DNA of 8,772 nt from an uncultured Tabrizicola sp. (GCA_937858255.1 CALLZQ010000297.1:1-8772); one strand, 5' to 3'; counted from the stretch's first letter, positions 1 through 6,058 are shown. The notes: generated by a model from the letters alone, not told the origin. A program made the numbers and translations.

Positions 1-1
1 C

Positions 2-361
2 CTTGCGGCAGATGGCCCCGTGACATGGCTGGCCGAGGTCGGGGGCCAACCCGCCGGCCTGATCTGCTACGGCGCGCCGACGGCTGCGGTCTTTGGTGCG
101 CAGGGCGAGATCCGACACCTCTATCTGCGCGCGCCCTTTCGTGGCCGGGGCTATGGCCGCCAGTTGCTGAACACCGCCATGGCCGATCTGCGCGATCAGG
201 GCTATCCCGGCGCCGCCCTCGCCGTTCTGGCCGATAACCACGCGGCCCGCGCCTTTTACGCTGCCGCTGGGGGGCAGGATGCGGGTGGATTTACCGATAA
301 GGGGCCACTTTGGCGCTCGACCAATCGGCTGATCCGCTGGTCCTTTGCGCCCGCCGTTTGA
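2..361 (+). CDS. GNAT-family N-acetyltransferase, 5' truncated by the window edge
   Basis: The frame is open from the left edge to a TGA at 359-361, so the start codon lies outside the window and about 119 C-terminal residues are seen. The fold is recognised from the acetyl-CoA pyrophosphate-binding loop [10 protein letters not shown] (R-x-x-G-x-G type), preceded by the beta-strand [11 protein letters not shown] and followed by the late GNAT element [20 protein letters not shown], in which the Asn and the ARxFY stretch are typical. Members transfer an acetyl group from acetyl-CoA to an amine of a small molecule or protein; the substrate cannot be read from this fragment. The next gene starts 64 bp downstream on the same strand without an obvious terminator, so the two may be co-transcribed. 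An internal ATG at position 24 is in another frame and is irrelevant. Family assignment is firm; specific function is unknown. Confidence 0.85.
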   Translation, partial: LAADGPVTWLAEVGGQPAGLICYGAPTAAVFGAQGEIRHLYLRAPFRGRGYGRQLLNTAMADLRDQGYPGAALAVLADNHAARAFYAAAGGQDAGGFTDKGPLWRSTNRLIRWSFAPAV

Positions 362-402
362 CCCAACCAACGCAGGCTTGCCGGGCGCCCAGTGGCATGA
401 CA

Positions 403-420
403 CCGTCCGCCAGACGGAGG
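403..420 (+). promoter_or_regulatory. Ribosome binding site with an overlapping small hairpin
   Basis: GGAGG at 416-420 lies 5 nt before the ATG at 426 and decides that start over an upstream in-frame start at 345. A perfect 5-bp stem CCGTC (403-407) / GACGG (413-417) with loop CGCCA overlaps the first two bases of the Shine-Dalgarno sequence. Partial sequestration is possible but is an inference. Confidence 0.5.
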
Positions 421-425
421 ACCCC

Positions 426-1448
426 ATGCGCAGCACAAAAACCATTCACGTCGTTTCCGCCCATGCCGAGGGCGAGGTCGGCGATGTCATCGTCGGCGGC
501 GTTGCCCCACCCCCCGGCGACACGATCTGGGAGCAAAGCCGCTTCATCGCCCGCGATGGCGCCCTGCGCAATTTCGTGCTGAACGAACCACGCGGCGGCG
601 TCTTTCGCCATGTGAACCTGCTGGTCCCGCCCAAGGATCCCCGCGCCAGTGCGGCCTTTATCATCATGGAGCCGGAAGATACCCCGCCCATGTCCGGCTC
701 CAACTCTATCTGCGTCTCGACCGTGCTGCTGGACAGCGGCATCCTGCCGATGACCGAACCCGTGACCGAATTCGTGCTCGAGGCCCCCGGCGGCCTCGTC
801 CCCGTGCGCGCCGAATGCCGGGATGGCAAGGCGCAACGCATTTTCGTGCAGAACCTGCCCAGCTTTGCCCAGAAACTGGATGTCAAGCTGGAGGTGGAGG
901 GGATCGGTACCCTGACCGTCGATACCGCCTTTGGCGGCGACAGTTTCGTGATGGTCGATGCCGCCGCCATGGGCTTTTCACTGGTCGCGGATGAGGCGCA
1001 TGATATCGCCAAACTCGGCGCGCGCATCGCACGCGCCGCGACAGAGGCGATCGGGTTTCATCACCCGACCAACCCGGATTGGCGGCATTTCTCCTTTTGC
1101 CTCTTTGCCGGCGCCATCACCCGCGACGAACAGGGCCTGAGGACAGGGTCCGCCGTCGCCATCCAGCCCGGCAAGGTCGACCGCTCACCCACCGGCACCG
1201 CCCTGTGCGCCCGCATGGCCGTTCTGCACGCGCGGGGGCAAATGGGGCTTGCCGACAACCTGACGACCGTGTCGCTCATCGGCTCGACCTTTAAAGGCCG
1301 TATCCCTGGCACAACCACCGTCGGCGACATCCGCGCCCTCGAGATCAGCGGCCGCGCCTGGATCACCGGCACGCATCAACACATGCTTGACCCCGACGAC
1401 CCCTGGCCACAGGGCTACCGTCTGAGTGATACATGGGGCGCGAGATAG
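426..1448 (+). CDS. Proline racemase superfamily protein (hydroxyproline epimerase/dehydratase-like), Ser/Thr active-site variant
   Basis: This encodes 340 residues, the usual length for the family. The start at 426 is chosen because of the GGAGG 5 nt upstream; the longer reading from 345 has no ribosome binding site. The family contains proline racemases, 4-hydroxyproline 2-epimerases and trans-3-hydroxy-L-proline dehydratases, which work without cofactor using two acid/base residues facing the substrate alpha carbon. Family landmarks are clear: [16 protein letters not shown] around residues 80-95, FGGDSF at 169-174, [13 protein letters not shown] near 218-230, and [20 protein letters not shown] at 250-269. 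In racemases the two catalytic cysteines sit in M-C-G-H and DRSP-C-GTG. Here these positions are Ser90 and Thr256. Thr at the second site is known from trans-3-hydroxyproline dehydratases, so dehydration is more likely than racemisation, but substrate and reaction are not settled. It is probably cytosolic; no signal peptide is seen. Confidence 0.85.
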   Translation: MRSTKTIHVVSAHAEGEVGDVIVGGVAPPPGDTIWEQSRFIARDGALRNFVLNEPRGGVFRHVNLLVPPKDPRASAAFIIMEPEDTPPMSGSNSICVSTVLLDSGILPMTEPVTEFVLEAPGGLVPVRAECRDGKAQRIFVQNLPSFAQKLDVKLEVEGIGTLTVDTAFGGDSFVMVDAAAMGFSLVADEAHDIAKLGARIARAATEAIGFHHPTNPDWRHFSFCLFAGAITRDEQGLRTGSAVAIQPGKVDRSPTGTALCARMAVLHARGQMGLADNLTTVSLIGSTFKGRIPGTTTVGDIRALEISGRAWITGTHQHMLDPDDPWPQGYRLSDTWGAR

Positions 1449-1513
1449 CCGGGGATCACAACGGCCCCCGCTGCGCCGCGCCAGCCAGCTCGCGGGCGGC
1501 CCGATCATGCCTC

Positions 1514-1542
1514 TTGACCGCATCTGAACCGCCCCCTATACG
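1514..1542 (+). promoter_or_regulatory. Candidate sigma70-type promoter for rplS-rpmE
   Basis: TTGACC at 1514-1519 (5 of 6 to the -35 consensus) is followed after exactly 17 bp by TATACG at 1537-1542 (4 of 6 to the -10). The predicted start point, about 1548-1550, falls on the first bases of a strong hairpin, which gives independent support. No better promoter was seen between 1449 and 1755. Confidence 0.6.
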
Positions 1543-1547
1543 CGCCC

Positions 1548-1740
1548 GGTCCGGGGCAGGAATGCCCGTCGGACCCGATTCCCTATGCCCGCGCCGGGTT
1601 CTTTCCCCGGCCAACACGGGGCGGACGGGGCGGCATCAAAAGGAAAGCAGGCCTGATCTCTGGCGGGCGCCCCTGCGGCGGACCCGGTGAAGACCAAGAG
1701 CTCTCTGGCGGCATCACCTCTGCGGAAAACCGCAGGCTAA
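1548..1740 (+). promoter_or_regulatory. Structured 5' leader RNA of the rplS-rpmE transcript (candidate r-protein leader)
   Basis: The stretch of about 300 bases before rplS has no credible coding content but carries several local helices. Hairpin 1: GGTCCG (1548-1553) plus GGGCA (1554-1558), a GGAA tetraloop of the GNRA type, TGCCC (1563-1567), a 2-nt GT bulge, then CGGACC (1570-1575). Hairpin 2: GCCGGG (1593-1598) / CCCGGC (1606-1611) with a 7-nt loop. Hairpin 3: CTGCGG (1720-1725), AAAA loop, CCGCAG (1730-1735), just ahead of the rplS ribosome binding site. GGGGCG at 1627-1632 can also pair with CGCCCC at 1668-1673. Such layouts are known for autoregulated ribosomal protein operons, where the protein binds its own leader. 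I cannot match this one to a named family from memory, so regulation by L19 or L31 is an inference. Confidence 0.5.
1616..1633 (+). repeat. Tandem 9-bp repeat inside the rplS leader
   Basis: ACGGGGCGG occurs twice back to back (1616-1624 and 1625-1633) with no mismatch. Either copy offers GGGGCG for pairing with CGCCCC at 1668-1673, so the repeat could allow two alternative helices in the leader RNA. Confidence 0.7.
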
Positions 1741-1755
1741 ATGGAGAATAGGCGC

Positions 1756-2130
1756 ATGAACCTCATCGCCCAACTCGAAGCCGAGCAGATCGCTGCGCTT
1801 GGCAAGACCATCCCGGACTTCAAGGCTGGCGACACCATCCGCGTCGGCTACAAAGTGACCGAAGGCACCCGCTCGCGCGTGCAGAACTACGAAGGCGTCT
1901 GCATCAGCCGCCGTGGTGGCGCGACCATTGCCGCCTCGTTCACCGTCCGCAAGATTTCTTTCGGCGAAGGCGTGGAGCGTGTGTTCCCGCTGTATTCGAC
2001 CAACATCGACTCGATCGAAGTGGTCCGCCGTGGCCGCGTCCGTCGCGCCAAGCTGTACTACCTGCGCTCGCGTCGCGGTAAATCGGCCCGTATCGCCGAA
2101 GTCACCAACTACAAAGAAAAATCCGAATAA
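1756..2130 (+). CDS. rplS: Large-subunit ribosomal protein L19 (bL19)
   Basis: The product is 124 residues, normal for alphaproteobacterial L19. It starts [13 protein letters not shown] and carries the bL19 core: [53 protein letters not shown] and [21 protein letters not shown]19 is a basic 50S protein at the interface with the 30S subunit. The start at 1756 is preferred over the in-frame ATG at 1741 because GGAG at 1744-1747 sits 8 nt ahead of it and because L19 proteins begin this way. rpmE follows after 14 bp. In many proteobacteria rplS follows rpsP-rimM-trmD; here the upstream gene is a metabolic enzyme, which fits with rplS having its own promoter and leader. Identification is secure. 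Confidence 0.98.
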   Translation: MNLIAQLEAEQIAALGKTIPDFKAGDTIRVGYKVTEGTRSRVQNYEGVCISRRGGATIAASFTVRKISFGEGVERVFPLYSTNIDSIEVVRRGRVRRAKLYYLRSRRGKSARIAEVTNYKEKSE

Positions 2131-2144
2131 GAGGAGCCGAGACG

Positions 2145-2366
2145 ATGAAAGAGGGCATTCACCCCGATTATCACTTCATCGAAGTGAAAATGACCGACGG
2201 CTCCACCTACCGGACCCGCTCGACCTACGGCAAAGAAGGCGAAACGCTGGCACTGGATATCGACCCGCTGGCCCACCCCGCCTGGACCGGCCAGTCGGCC
2301 AAGCTGCTGGACACCGGCGGCCGCGTGTCGAAGTTCAAGAACAAATACGCTGGCCTCGGTTTCTGA
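2145..2366 (+). CDS. rpmE: Large-subunit ribosomal protein L31 (bL31), cysteine-free form
   Basis: The product is 73 residues. It begins [19 protein letters not shown] and ends with the L31 tail [20 protein letters not shown], including the conserved HPAWTG and GGRVSKF elements. L31 bridges the 50S central protuberance and the 30S head. There is no cysteine anywhere, so the CxxC zinc-binding motif of the zinc-containing paralogue type is absent; this is the zinc-independent form. GAGGAG at 2131-2136 lies 8 nt before the ATG, immediately after the rplS stop. The gene is the last of the operon: an intrinsic terminator begins 20 bp beyond its stop. Confidence 0.97.
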   Translation: MKEGIHPDYHFIEVKMTDGSTYRTRSTYGKEGETLALDIDPLAHPAWTGQSAKLLDTGGRVSKFKNKYAGLGF

Positions 2367-2386
2367 GACCCGGCATGATGAACGGG

Positions 2387-2415
2387 AAAGGGCGTGCCAC
2401 TGGCGCGCCCTTTTT
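2387..2415 (+). terminator. Intrinsic terminator of rplS-rpmE
   Basis: A 12-bp stem AAAGGGCGTGCC (2387-2398), loop ACT, GGCGCGCCCTTT (2402-2413), with a single G-U pair, runs directly into a run of five T (2411-2415). This is a classical rho-independent terminator. Confidence 0.93.
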
Positions 2416-2454
2416 CATTTGCGCGCCCTGTCGGGGGCATGGCAATGTTTTGCG

Positions 2455-2895
2455 ATGGAACCTGCCCCCCTGATCCTTGCCGCCCTGCTGGCCTGTAGCG
2501 CCGCGCCGCTGTGGGCGGAGGAGGATCTGATGACCCGTATGGCGGGGGTCTATGGTTCGGATGAGAACCCGAATTTCTCCTGCACGGAGAATCCGGTGAC
2601 GCTTTCCTTCACCCAGTCGCCGCCCCATGCCGTCTTTAGCTGGGATTTTCCCAGCGAAACCGTGGTCGGACCAGCCCGCACGCGCGAGGTCTATGATTTG
2701 ATCGGCCCCACCGAGGGCGGCCTGATGATGCGGCTGGAAGGCGAGCCGCGCCGCACGGAGGAGGGCACCCGCCCGATCTGGGTGCTGCGGCCCTTGGCGG
2801 GCTATACCGGCTTTTGCTGGGGTCGGCAGGACTGGCCGCTGATCCGCTGCACCGGCACCCATCACCGCTGTGAGGCTGAGGCGCCGACCTCATAG
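2455..2895 (+). CDS. Small exported protein of unknown function with four conserved-looking cysteines
   Basis: I do not recognise this protein. From the ATG at 2455 it has 146 residues. Residues 1-21 look like a signal peptide: a hydrophobic stretch PLILAALLACSAAPLWA ending in a plausible signal peptidase I site before EED. The n-region lacks Lys or Arg, which is unusual. The mature part holds four cysteines (43, 121, 132, 139), three of them clustered near the C terminus around FCWGRQDWPLIRC and HHRCEA, suggesting periplasmic disulfides. LLAC at 11-14 superficially fits a lipobox, but the missing basic residue argues against a lipoprotein. No convincing Shine-Dalgarno sequence precedes 2455, so the exact start is uncertain; an in-frame TTG at 2419 lies at the end of the upstream terminator and is less likely. 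Codon usage and GC resemble the neighbours. It sits alone between the L31 terminator and mipZ. Confidence 0.7.
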   Translation: MEPAPLILAALLACSAAPLWAEEDLMTRMAGVYGSDENPNFSCTENPVTLSFTQSPPHAVFSWDFPSETVVGPARTREVYDLIGPTEGGLMMRLEGEPRRTEEGTRPIWVLRPLAGYTGFCWGRQDWPLIRCTGTHHRCEAEAPTS

Positions 2896-2930
2896 ACCCC
2901 GCCCTTTGGGGAAATTCTGGCGCGGGAGGG

Positions 2931-2965
2931 GGCAAGGGGGCTTCCCTCTGGCGCGTTCCCTTGCC
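2931..2965. repeat. Perfect inverted repeat upstream of mipZ
   Basis: GGCAAGGG (2931-2938) and CCCTTGCC (2958-2965) are perfect 8-bp complements separated by 19 nt, extendable by two G-U pairs in RNA. An alternative short stem GAGGG (2926-2930) / CCCTC (2944-2948) overlaps it. There is no T-run, so it is not a clear terminator; it lies 53 bp before the mipZ start in a 123-bp spacer. Confidence 0.5.
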
Positions 2966-3018
2966 AATAGAGGGGCAAAGGCCCGGCCCATCCGCCGGGG
3001 AAATCAGGAACCGGGGCC

Positions 3019-3828
3019 ATGGCGCATATCATCGTTGTCGGGAACGAAAAGGGCGGATCGGGCAAGTCCACCACCTGTATGCATGTGGCAACGGCCCTCG
3101 CCCGTCTGGGCTTCCGGGTGGGCGCGCTGGACCTCGATCTGCGGCAAAAGAGTTTTGGCCGCTATATCGAGAACCGCCGCGCCTATGTCGCCCGCGCGGG
3201 CCTGAGCCTGCCGACGCCCGATTACCGCGATTTGCCCGAGGTGGACCCGGCCAGCCTGCAACCGGGCGAGAACCCCTATGACGCGCGCCTGTCTGCCGCG
3301 ATTGCCGCGCTGGACCCGGTTTCGGATTTCGTGATCATCGACTGCCCGGGCAGCCACACGCGGCTGAGCCAGGTGGCCCACAGCCTTGCCGATACGCTGA
3401 TCACGCCCTTGAACGACAGTTTCGTGGATTTCGACCTGCTGGCCCGGATTGACCCCGAGACGAACAAGGTCAAAGGCCCCTCGATCTATGCCGAAATGGT
3501 CTGGAACGCCCGGCAACTGCGCGCGCAGGCGGGGCTGAAACCGATTGACTGGATCGTCCTGCGCAACCGGATGGGCGCCCAGCAGATGCACAACAAGCGC
3601 AAGGTCGGCGCGGCGCTAGAGCAGCTCTCACGCCGCATCGGCTTTCGCGTTGCCCCGGGCTTTTCCGAGCGGGTGATCTTTCGCGAGCTTTTCCCGCGCG
3701 GGATCACCCTGCTCGACCTCAAGGATACCGGCGTCGATCAGTTGAACCTGTCGAATATCGCCGCGCGGCAAGAAGTGCGCGATCTGATGCGCGAGCTGGC
3801 GCTGCCCGGCGTCACGCCTGATTTCTGA
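3019..3828 (+). CDS. mipZ: MipZ, ParA-family ATPase positioning the division plane
   Basis: This 269-residue protein has the deviant Walker A box GNEKGGSGKST (residues 8-18, with signature Lys11 and catalytic-loop Lys16), the Walker A' segment VGALDLDLRQKS with Asp38 and Asp40, Walker B FVIIDCPG (Asp108), and the MipZ hallmark TPLNDSFVDFDLL (129-141). DPETNKVKGPSIYAEMVW, IDWIVLRNRM and VIFRELFPRGITLLDL also match my recollection of Caulobacter MipZ far better than chromosomal ParA. In Alphaproteobacteria, MipZ forms ATP-driven gradients from the ParB/origin complexes at the poles and inhibits FtsZ polymerisation away from midcell. The ATG at 3019 has AGGA at 3006-3009. No parB is adjacent, which is normal for mipZ. 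The last 17 bp overlap a convergent small ORF. Family call is firm; the division role is inferred from homology. Confidence 0.92.
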   Translation: MAHIIVVGNEKGGSGKSTTCMHVATALARLGFRVGALDLDLRQKSFGRYIENRRAYVARAGLSLPTPDYRDLPEVDPASLQPGENPYDARLSAAIAALDPVSDFVIIDCPGSHTRLSQVAHSLADTLITPLNDSFVDFDLLARIDPETNKVKGPSIYAEMVWNARQLRAQAGLKPIDWIVLRNRMGAQQMHNKRKVGAALEQLSRRIGFRVAPGFSERVIFRELFPRGITLLDLKDTGVDQLNLSNIAARQEVRDLMRELALPGVTPDF

Positions 3829-3964
3829 CAAAGATCGCGGCGCGGACGTTGCGCCCGGTCTCGCGGGTCTGGATCCGCGTCAGCCGCAGGTCAAAGGCCT
3901 CGGGGGTTTCGCTCTTGGGGGCAAACAGCCCGAACTTGTTCAACAGGGAAAGCATGTAGGTCAT
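3812..3964 (-). CDS. Small protein of 50 residues, unknown function
   Basis: I do not recognise a family. The start at 3964 is chosen because a perfect AGGAGG (plus-strand CCTCCT at 3970-3975) lies 5 nt upstream; a longer in-frame reading starting further upstream (to about 4120) has no comparable site, and its extra N-terminus is low-complexity and Pro-rich, as expected of translated spacer. The protein is MTYMLSLLNKFGLF followed by APKSETPEAFDLRLTR and a basic C-terminal part IQTRETGRNVRAAIFVRNQA. The N-terminal 14 residues could form a short amphipathic or hydrophobic helix, the rest is charged. Its 3' end overlaps the 3' end of mipZ by 17 bp in convergent orientation. The strong ribosome binding site is the main support; protein-level conservation has not been tested. 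Confidence 0.6.
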   Translation of the reverse strand: MTYMLSLLNKFGLFAPKSETPEAFDLRLTRIQTRETGRNVRAAIFVRNQA

Positions 3965-4032
3965 GACGGCCTCCTGTTCTGGTTGCATGTGCCCCATGAA
4001 AATCAGGCTGCCGGAAGGCTGGGGCGAAAATC

Positions 4033-4063
4033 GGGCAGGGGCCGGGCCGGGCAGGGGCAGGGG
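4033..4063 (+). other. Candidate G-quadruplex sequence upstream of matB
   Basis: Six G-runs (GGG, GGGG, GGG, GGG, GGGG, GGGG) occur in 31 nt, each separated by exactly two bases (CA, CC, CC, CA, CA). Four runs of three or more with short loops satisfy the usual quadruplex definition, and here there are spare runs. It is on the matB coding strand, 75 nt before its start. The rest of the 173-bp divergent spacer (3965-4137) shows no convincing promoter to me. Confidence 0.6.
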
Positions 4064-4137
4064 AGAAACGGATTGTTGCCGGGCTTGAGGCCAATGGCGA
4101 AGGCTGGCACAACAGGCCAAATGCCGGAGGAACCTCG

Positions 4138-5649
4138 ATGCCCAACCCGCTGTTTGATGCGCTCTTTGCCCCGCTGGCCGGGCAGAACCGCCCGTTGTTG
4201 CATCTGGCCGGGGGCGATGTCGTTTCGGCGGACGACCTCTATCGCCTGATCGCGCGCTATGCCCATGTGCTGCGGGCCGAGGGCGTGACCACCGGCGACC
4301 GCGTCGCCGTCCAGATCGCCAAATCGCCAGAGGCGCTCGCCTTTTAGGGCGCCGCCGTGGCGCGGGGGGCGTTTTTCCTGCCGCTGAACACCGCCTATAC
4401 CCCGGCGGAGGTCGAGTACTTTATCAGCGACGCAACCCCGCGCGTCTTTCTCGCCGATCCGGCCCGGGCTGAAACCCTGCGTCCGGTGGCTGCGGCCCAT
4501 GGCGTCCGGCTCATGACCCTCTCGGGCGATGGTCAGGGCAGTCTTCCCGACATGGCCGCCAGCCAACCGGACCAGTTCACCCCTAAGGCGCGGACGGGCG
4601 CCGATCTCGCCGCCATCCTTTATACATCCGGCACCACCGGGCGGTCCAAGGGCGCGATGCTAAGTCAGGATAACCTGTTGTCAAACGCCCGGGTTCTGGC
4701 GGATCTCTGGCGCTTTACCGCGCAAGATGTGCTGCTGCATGCCTTGCCGATTTTCCACACCCATGGCCTGTTTGTTGCGACCAATATCAGCCTTCTGACC
4801 GGCGGGCAGATGATCTTTCACCCCGGTTTCGACCTTGAGGCGGTGATCGCCGCCCTGCCGCGCGCCACTGCGATGATGGGTGTGCCCACCTTCTACCCCC
4901 GCCTGCTGGGCGACCCGCGTCTGAACCGCGATCTGGTCGGTCACATGCGCCTGTTCATTTCCGGCTCGGCACCGCTCTTGGCCGAAACCCATACGGCGTT
5001 TGAGGCGCGCACCGGCCTGCGCATCCTAGAACGTTATGGGATGACCGAAACCAATATGAGCACCTCAAACCCCTATGAGGGCGAGCGGCGCGCCGGCACA
5101 GTCGGCTTCCCGCTGCCGGGGGTTGAACTGCGCATCATGGCGGACGGGGCAGAGGTCGCCCCCGGCGAGGTCGGCGTGATCGAGGTGCGCGGCCCCAATG
5201 TCTTTCAGGGCTACTGGCAGATGCCGGAAAAAACCCGCGAGGAATTGCGCCCCGATGGCTGGTTCATCACCGGCGATCTGGCCACCCGCGATGCCGAGGG
5301 CTATGTCACCATCGTCGGCCGGGCCAAGGATCTGATTATCTCGGGCGGGTTCAACATCTATCCCAAGGAAGTCGAGGAAGTCCTCGACGGCCTTCCCGGC
5401 GTTCTCGAAAGTGCGGTGATCGGCCTGCCTCATCCCGATTTCGGCGAAGGCGTCTTTGCGGTGCTTGCCCGGCAACCGGGGGGCGAGATTGACCTGACCG
5501 CCATCCGCGAGGCGGTTCAGACGCAACTCGCGCGCTTCAAACACCCCAAGGGCTATAAGATCGTCGAGGCCCTGCCGCGCAACACTATGGGCAAGGTGCA
5601 AAAGGCGGAACTGCGCAAGACCCACGCCGAGGTTTTTCGCTCGACCTAA
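4138..5649 (+). pseudogene. matB: Malonyl-CoA synthetase (MatB) reading frame with one in-frame TAG
   Basis: The frame spans 504 codons, full length for MatB, starting 7 nt after GGAGG (4126-4130). It is interrupted only at codon 70 (TAG, 4345-4347), between SPEALAF and GAAVARGAFFLPLNTAYTP; the frame is unchanged afterwards. MatB makes malonyl-CoA from malonate, ATP and CoA. Seen: the P-loop-like LYTSGTTGRSKG (161-172), PIFHTHGLF, ERYGMTETN (298-306), the MatB-type GERRAGTVGFPLPGVELR (from 315), Asp380 in TGDLATRD, the hinge GRAKDLIISGGFNIYPKEVE and catalytic Lys486 in NTMGKVQKAE. The TAG lies where I would expect Tyr in relatives, so a single base change (TAC or TAT to TAG) explains it. Either the gene is recently inactivated, the base is a sequencing error, or a shorter protein starts after it (GTG at 4357, no good ribosome binding site). 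All catalytic motifs are intact and no further lesions are seen. Confidence 0.85.
4345..4347 (+). other. In-frame amber codon within matB
   Basis: TAG at codon 70, flanked by GCC TTT and GGC GCC GCC. It is the only stop in 504 codons. TAG is used as an ordinary terminal stop elsewhere in this window (1446-1448 and 2893-2895), so read-through as a sense codon is not expected. Confidence 0.9.
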
Positions 5650-5664
5650 GCGCTTTCCCTTCCC

Positions 5665-6009
5665 TCACAGATCGGGCGCACTCGTCTCTTCGCGCAGCTC
5701 GCCGTCGAGGAACCGCTCGAAATCGTCGAGGTCCACAGGCTCGAACTGACCAAAACCTTGCATCCAGACGCTGGCCTGTTTCAGCGCGTCGGGTTCGAGC
5801 TTGCACCAGATCACCCGCCCCCGCTTTTCCCGGCTGATCAGACCGGCATCGGCCAACACCCCCAGATGCTTTGAGATCGCGGCGAGGCTTACCTCAAAGG
5901 GCTCCGCGACATCGGTCACGGCCATGTCATCCTCAAGCAACATGGTCAGGATCGCCCGTCGGGTCGGGTCGGCAAGCGCGGCAAAGGCGGCAGAGAGCGG
6001 GTCTGACAT
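5665..6009 (-). CDS. ArsR-family winged-helix transcriptional regulator
   Basis: The product is 114 residues. It opens with the family signature FAALADPTRRAILTMLLE (9-26), followed by a helix-turn-helix at about 32-58 (VTDVAEPFEVSLAAISKHLG, then VLADAGLI) and a beta-wing with REKRGRVIWCKL at 60-71. ArsR proteins are dimeric repressors that leave DNA on binding a ligand. The classical metal site (CxC in the recognition region) is missing: the only cysteine is Cys69 in the wing, so metal sensing of the ArsR/SmtB kind is unlikely. Relatives with this DPTRRAIL signature often sit beside an SRPBCC (AHSA1-like) gene; none is present here. AGGA (plus-strand 6017-6020) precedes the ATG at 6009. Two near-palindromes lie just upstream, suggesting autoregulation. 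The gene converges on matB with a 15-bp gap. Confidence 0.9.
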   Translation of the reverse strand: MSDPLSAAFAALADPTRRAILTMLLEDDMAVTDVAEPFEVSLAAISKHLGVLADAGLISREKRGRVIWCKLEPDALKQASVWMQGFGQFEPVDLDDFERFLDGELREETSAPDL

Positions 6010-6015
6010 GCCGCC

Positions 6016-6047
6016 ATCCTAGGCCAGATTGGCGCGAAAAGGTCAAC
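6016..6047 (-). promoter_or_regulatory. Weak candidate arsR promoter
   Basis: On the minus strand, TTGACC (plus 6042-6047) is followed after 20 bp by TAGGAT (plus 6016-6021). The long spacer makes this weak, and TAGGAT overlaps the AGGA proposed as ribosome binding site, so only one of the two readings can be right. If real, the -35 overlaps the first operator. Confidence 0.2.
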
Positions 6048-6058
6048 GGATCGGTTGA
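6043..6058. promoter_or_regulatory. Operator-like near-palindrome 1 (candidate ArsR site)
   Basis: TCAACGGATCGGTTGA matches its own reverse complement at 14 of 16 positions. It lies 34 bp upstream of the arsR start and shares the TCAAC / GGTTGA half-sites with the second copy. Confidence 0.55.

Noticed and set aside
345..425. Longer N-terminus for the proline racemase-like protein starting at 345
   Set aside because: It overlaps the end of the acetyltransferase gene, has no ribosome binding site, and the family N-terminus fits the ATG at 426 with its GGAGG.
446..1027. 193-codon minus-strand open frame inside the racemase-like gene
   Set aside because: Antisense shadow in high-GC DNA; no ribosome binding site and Ser/Arg/Pro-rich composition, while the plus strand encodes a clearly recognisable enzyme.
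1433..1690. 85-codon open frame between the racemase-like gene and rplS
   Set aside because: It overlaps the upstream gene, has no ribosome binding site, and lies over the promoter and leader hairpins; its composition is that of translated GC-rich spacer.
4345..4347. Amber codon read as pyrrolysine or by general suppression
   Set aside because: TAG is used as a normal stop in two other genes here, and MatB has no functional site at this position needing a special residue. A point mutation or sequencing error is simpler.
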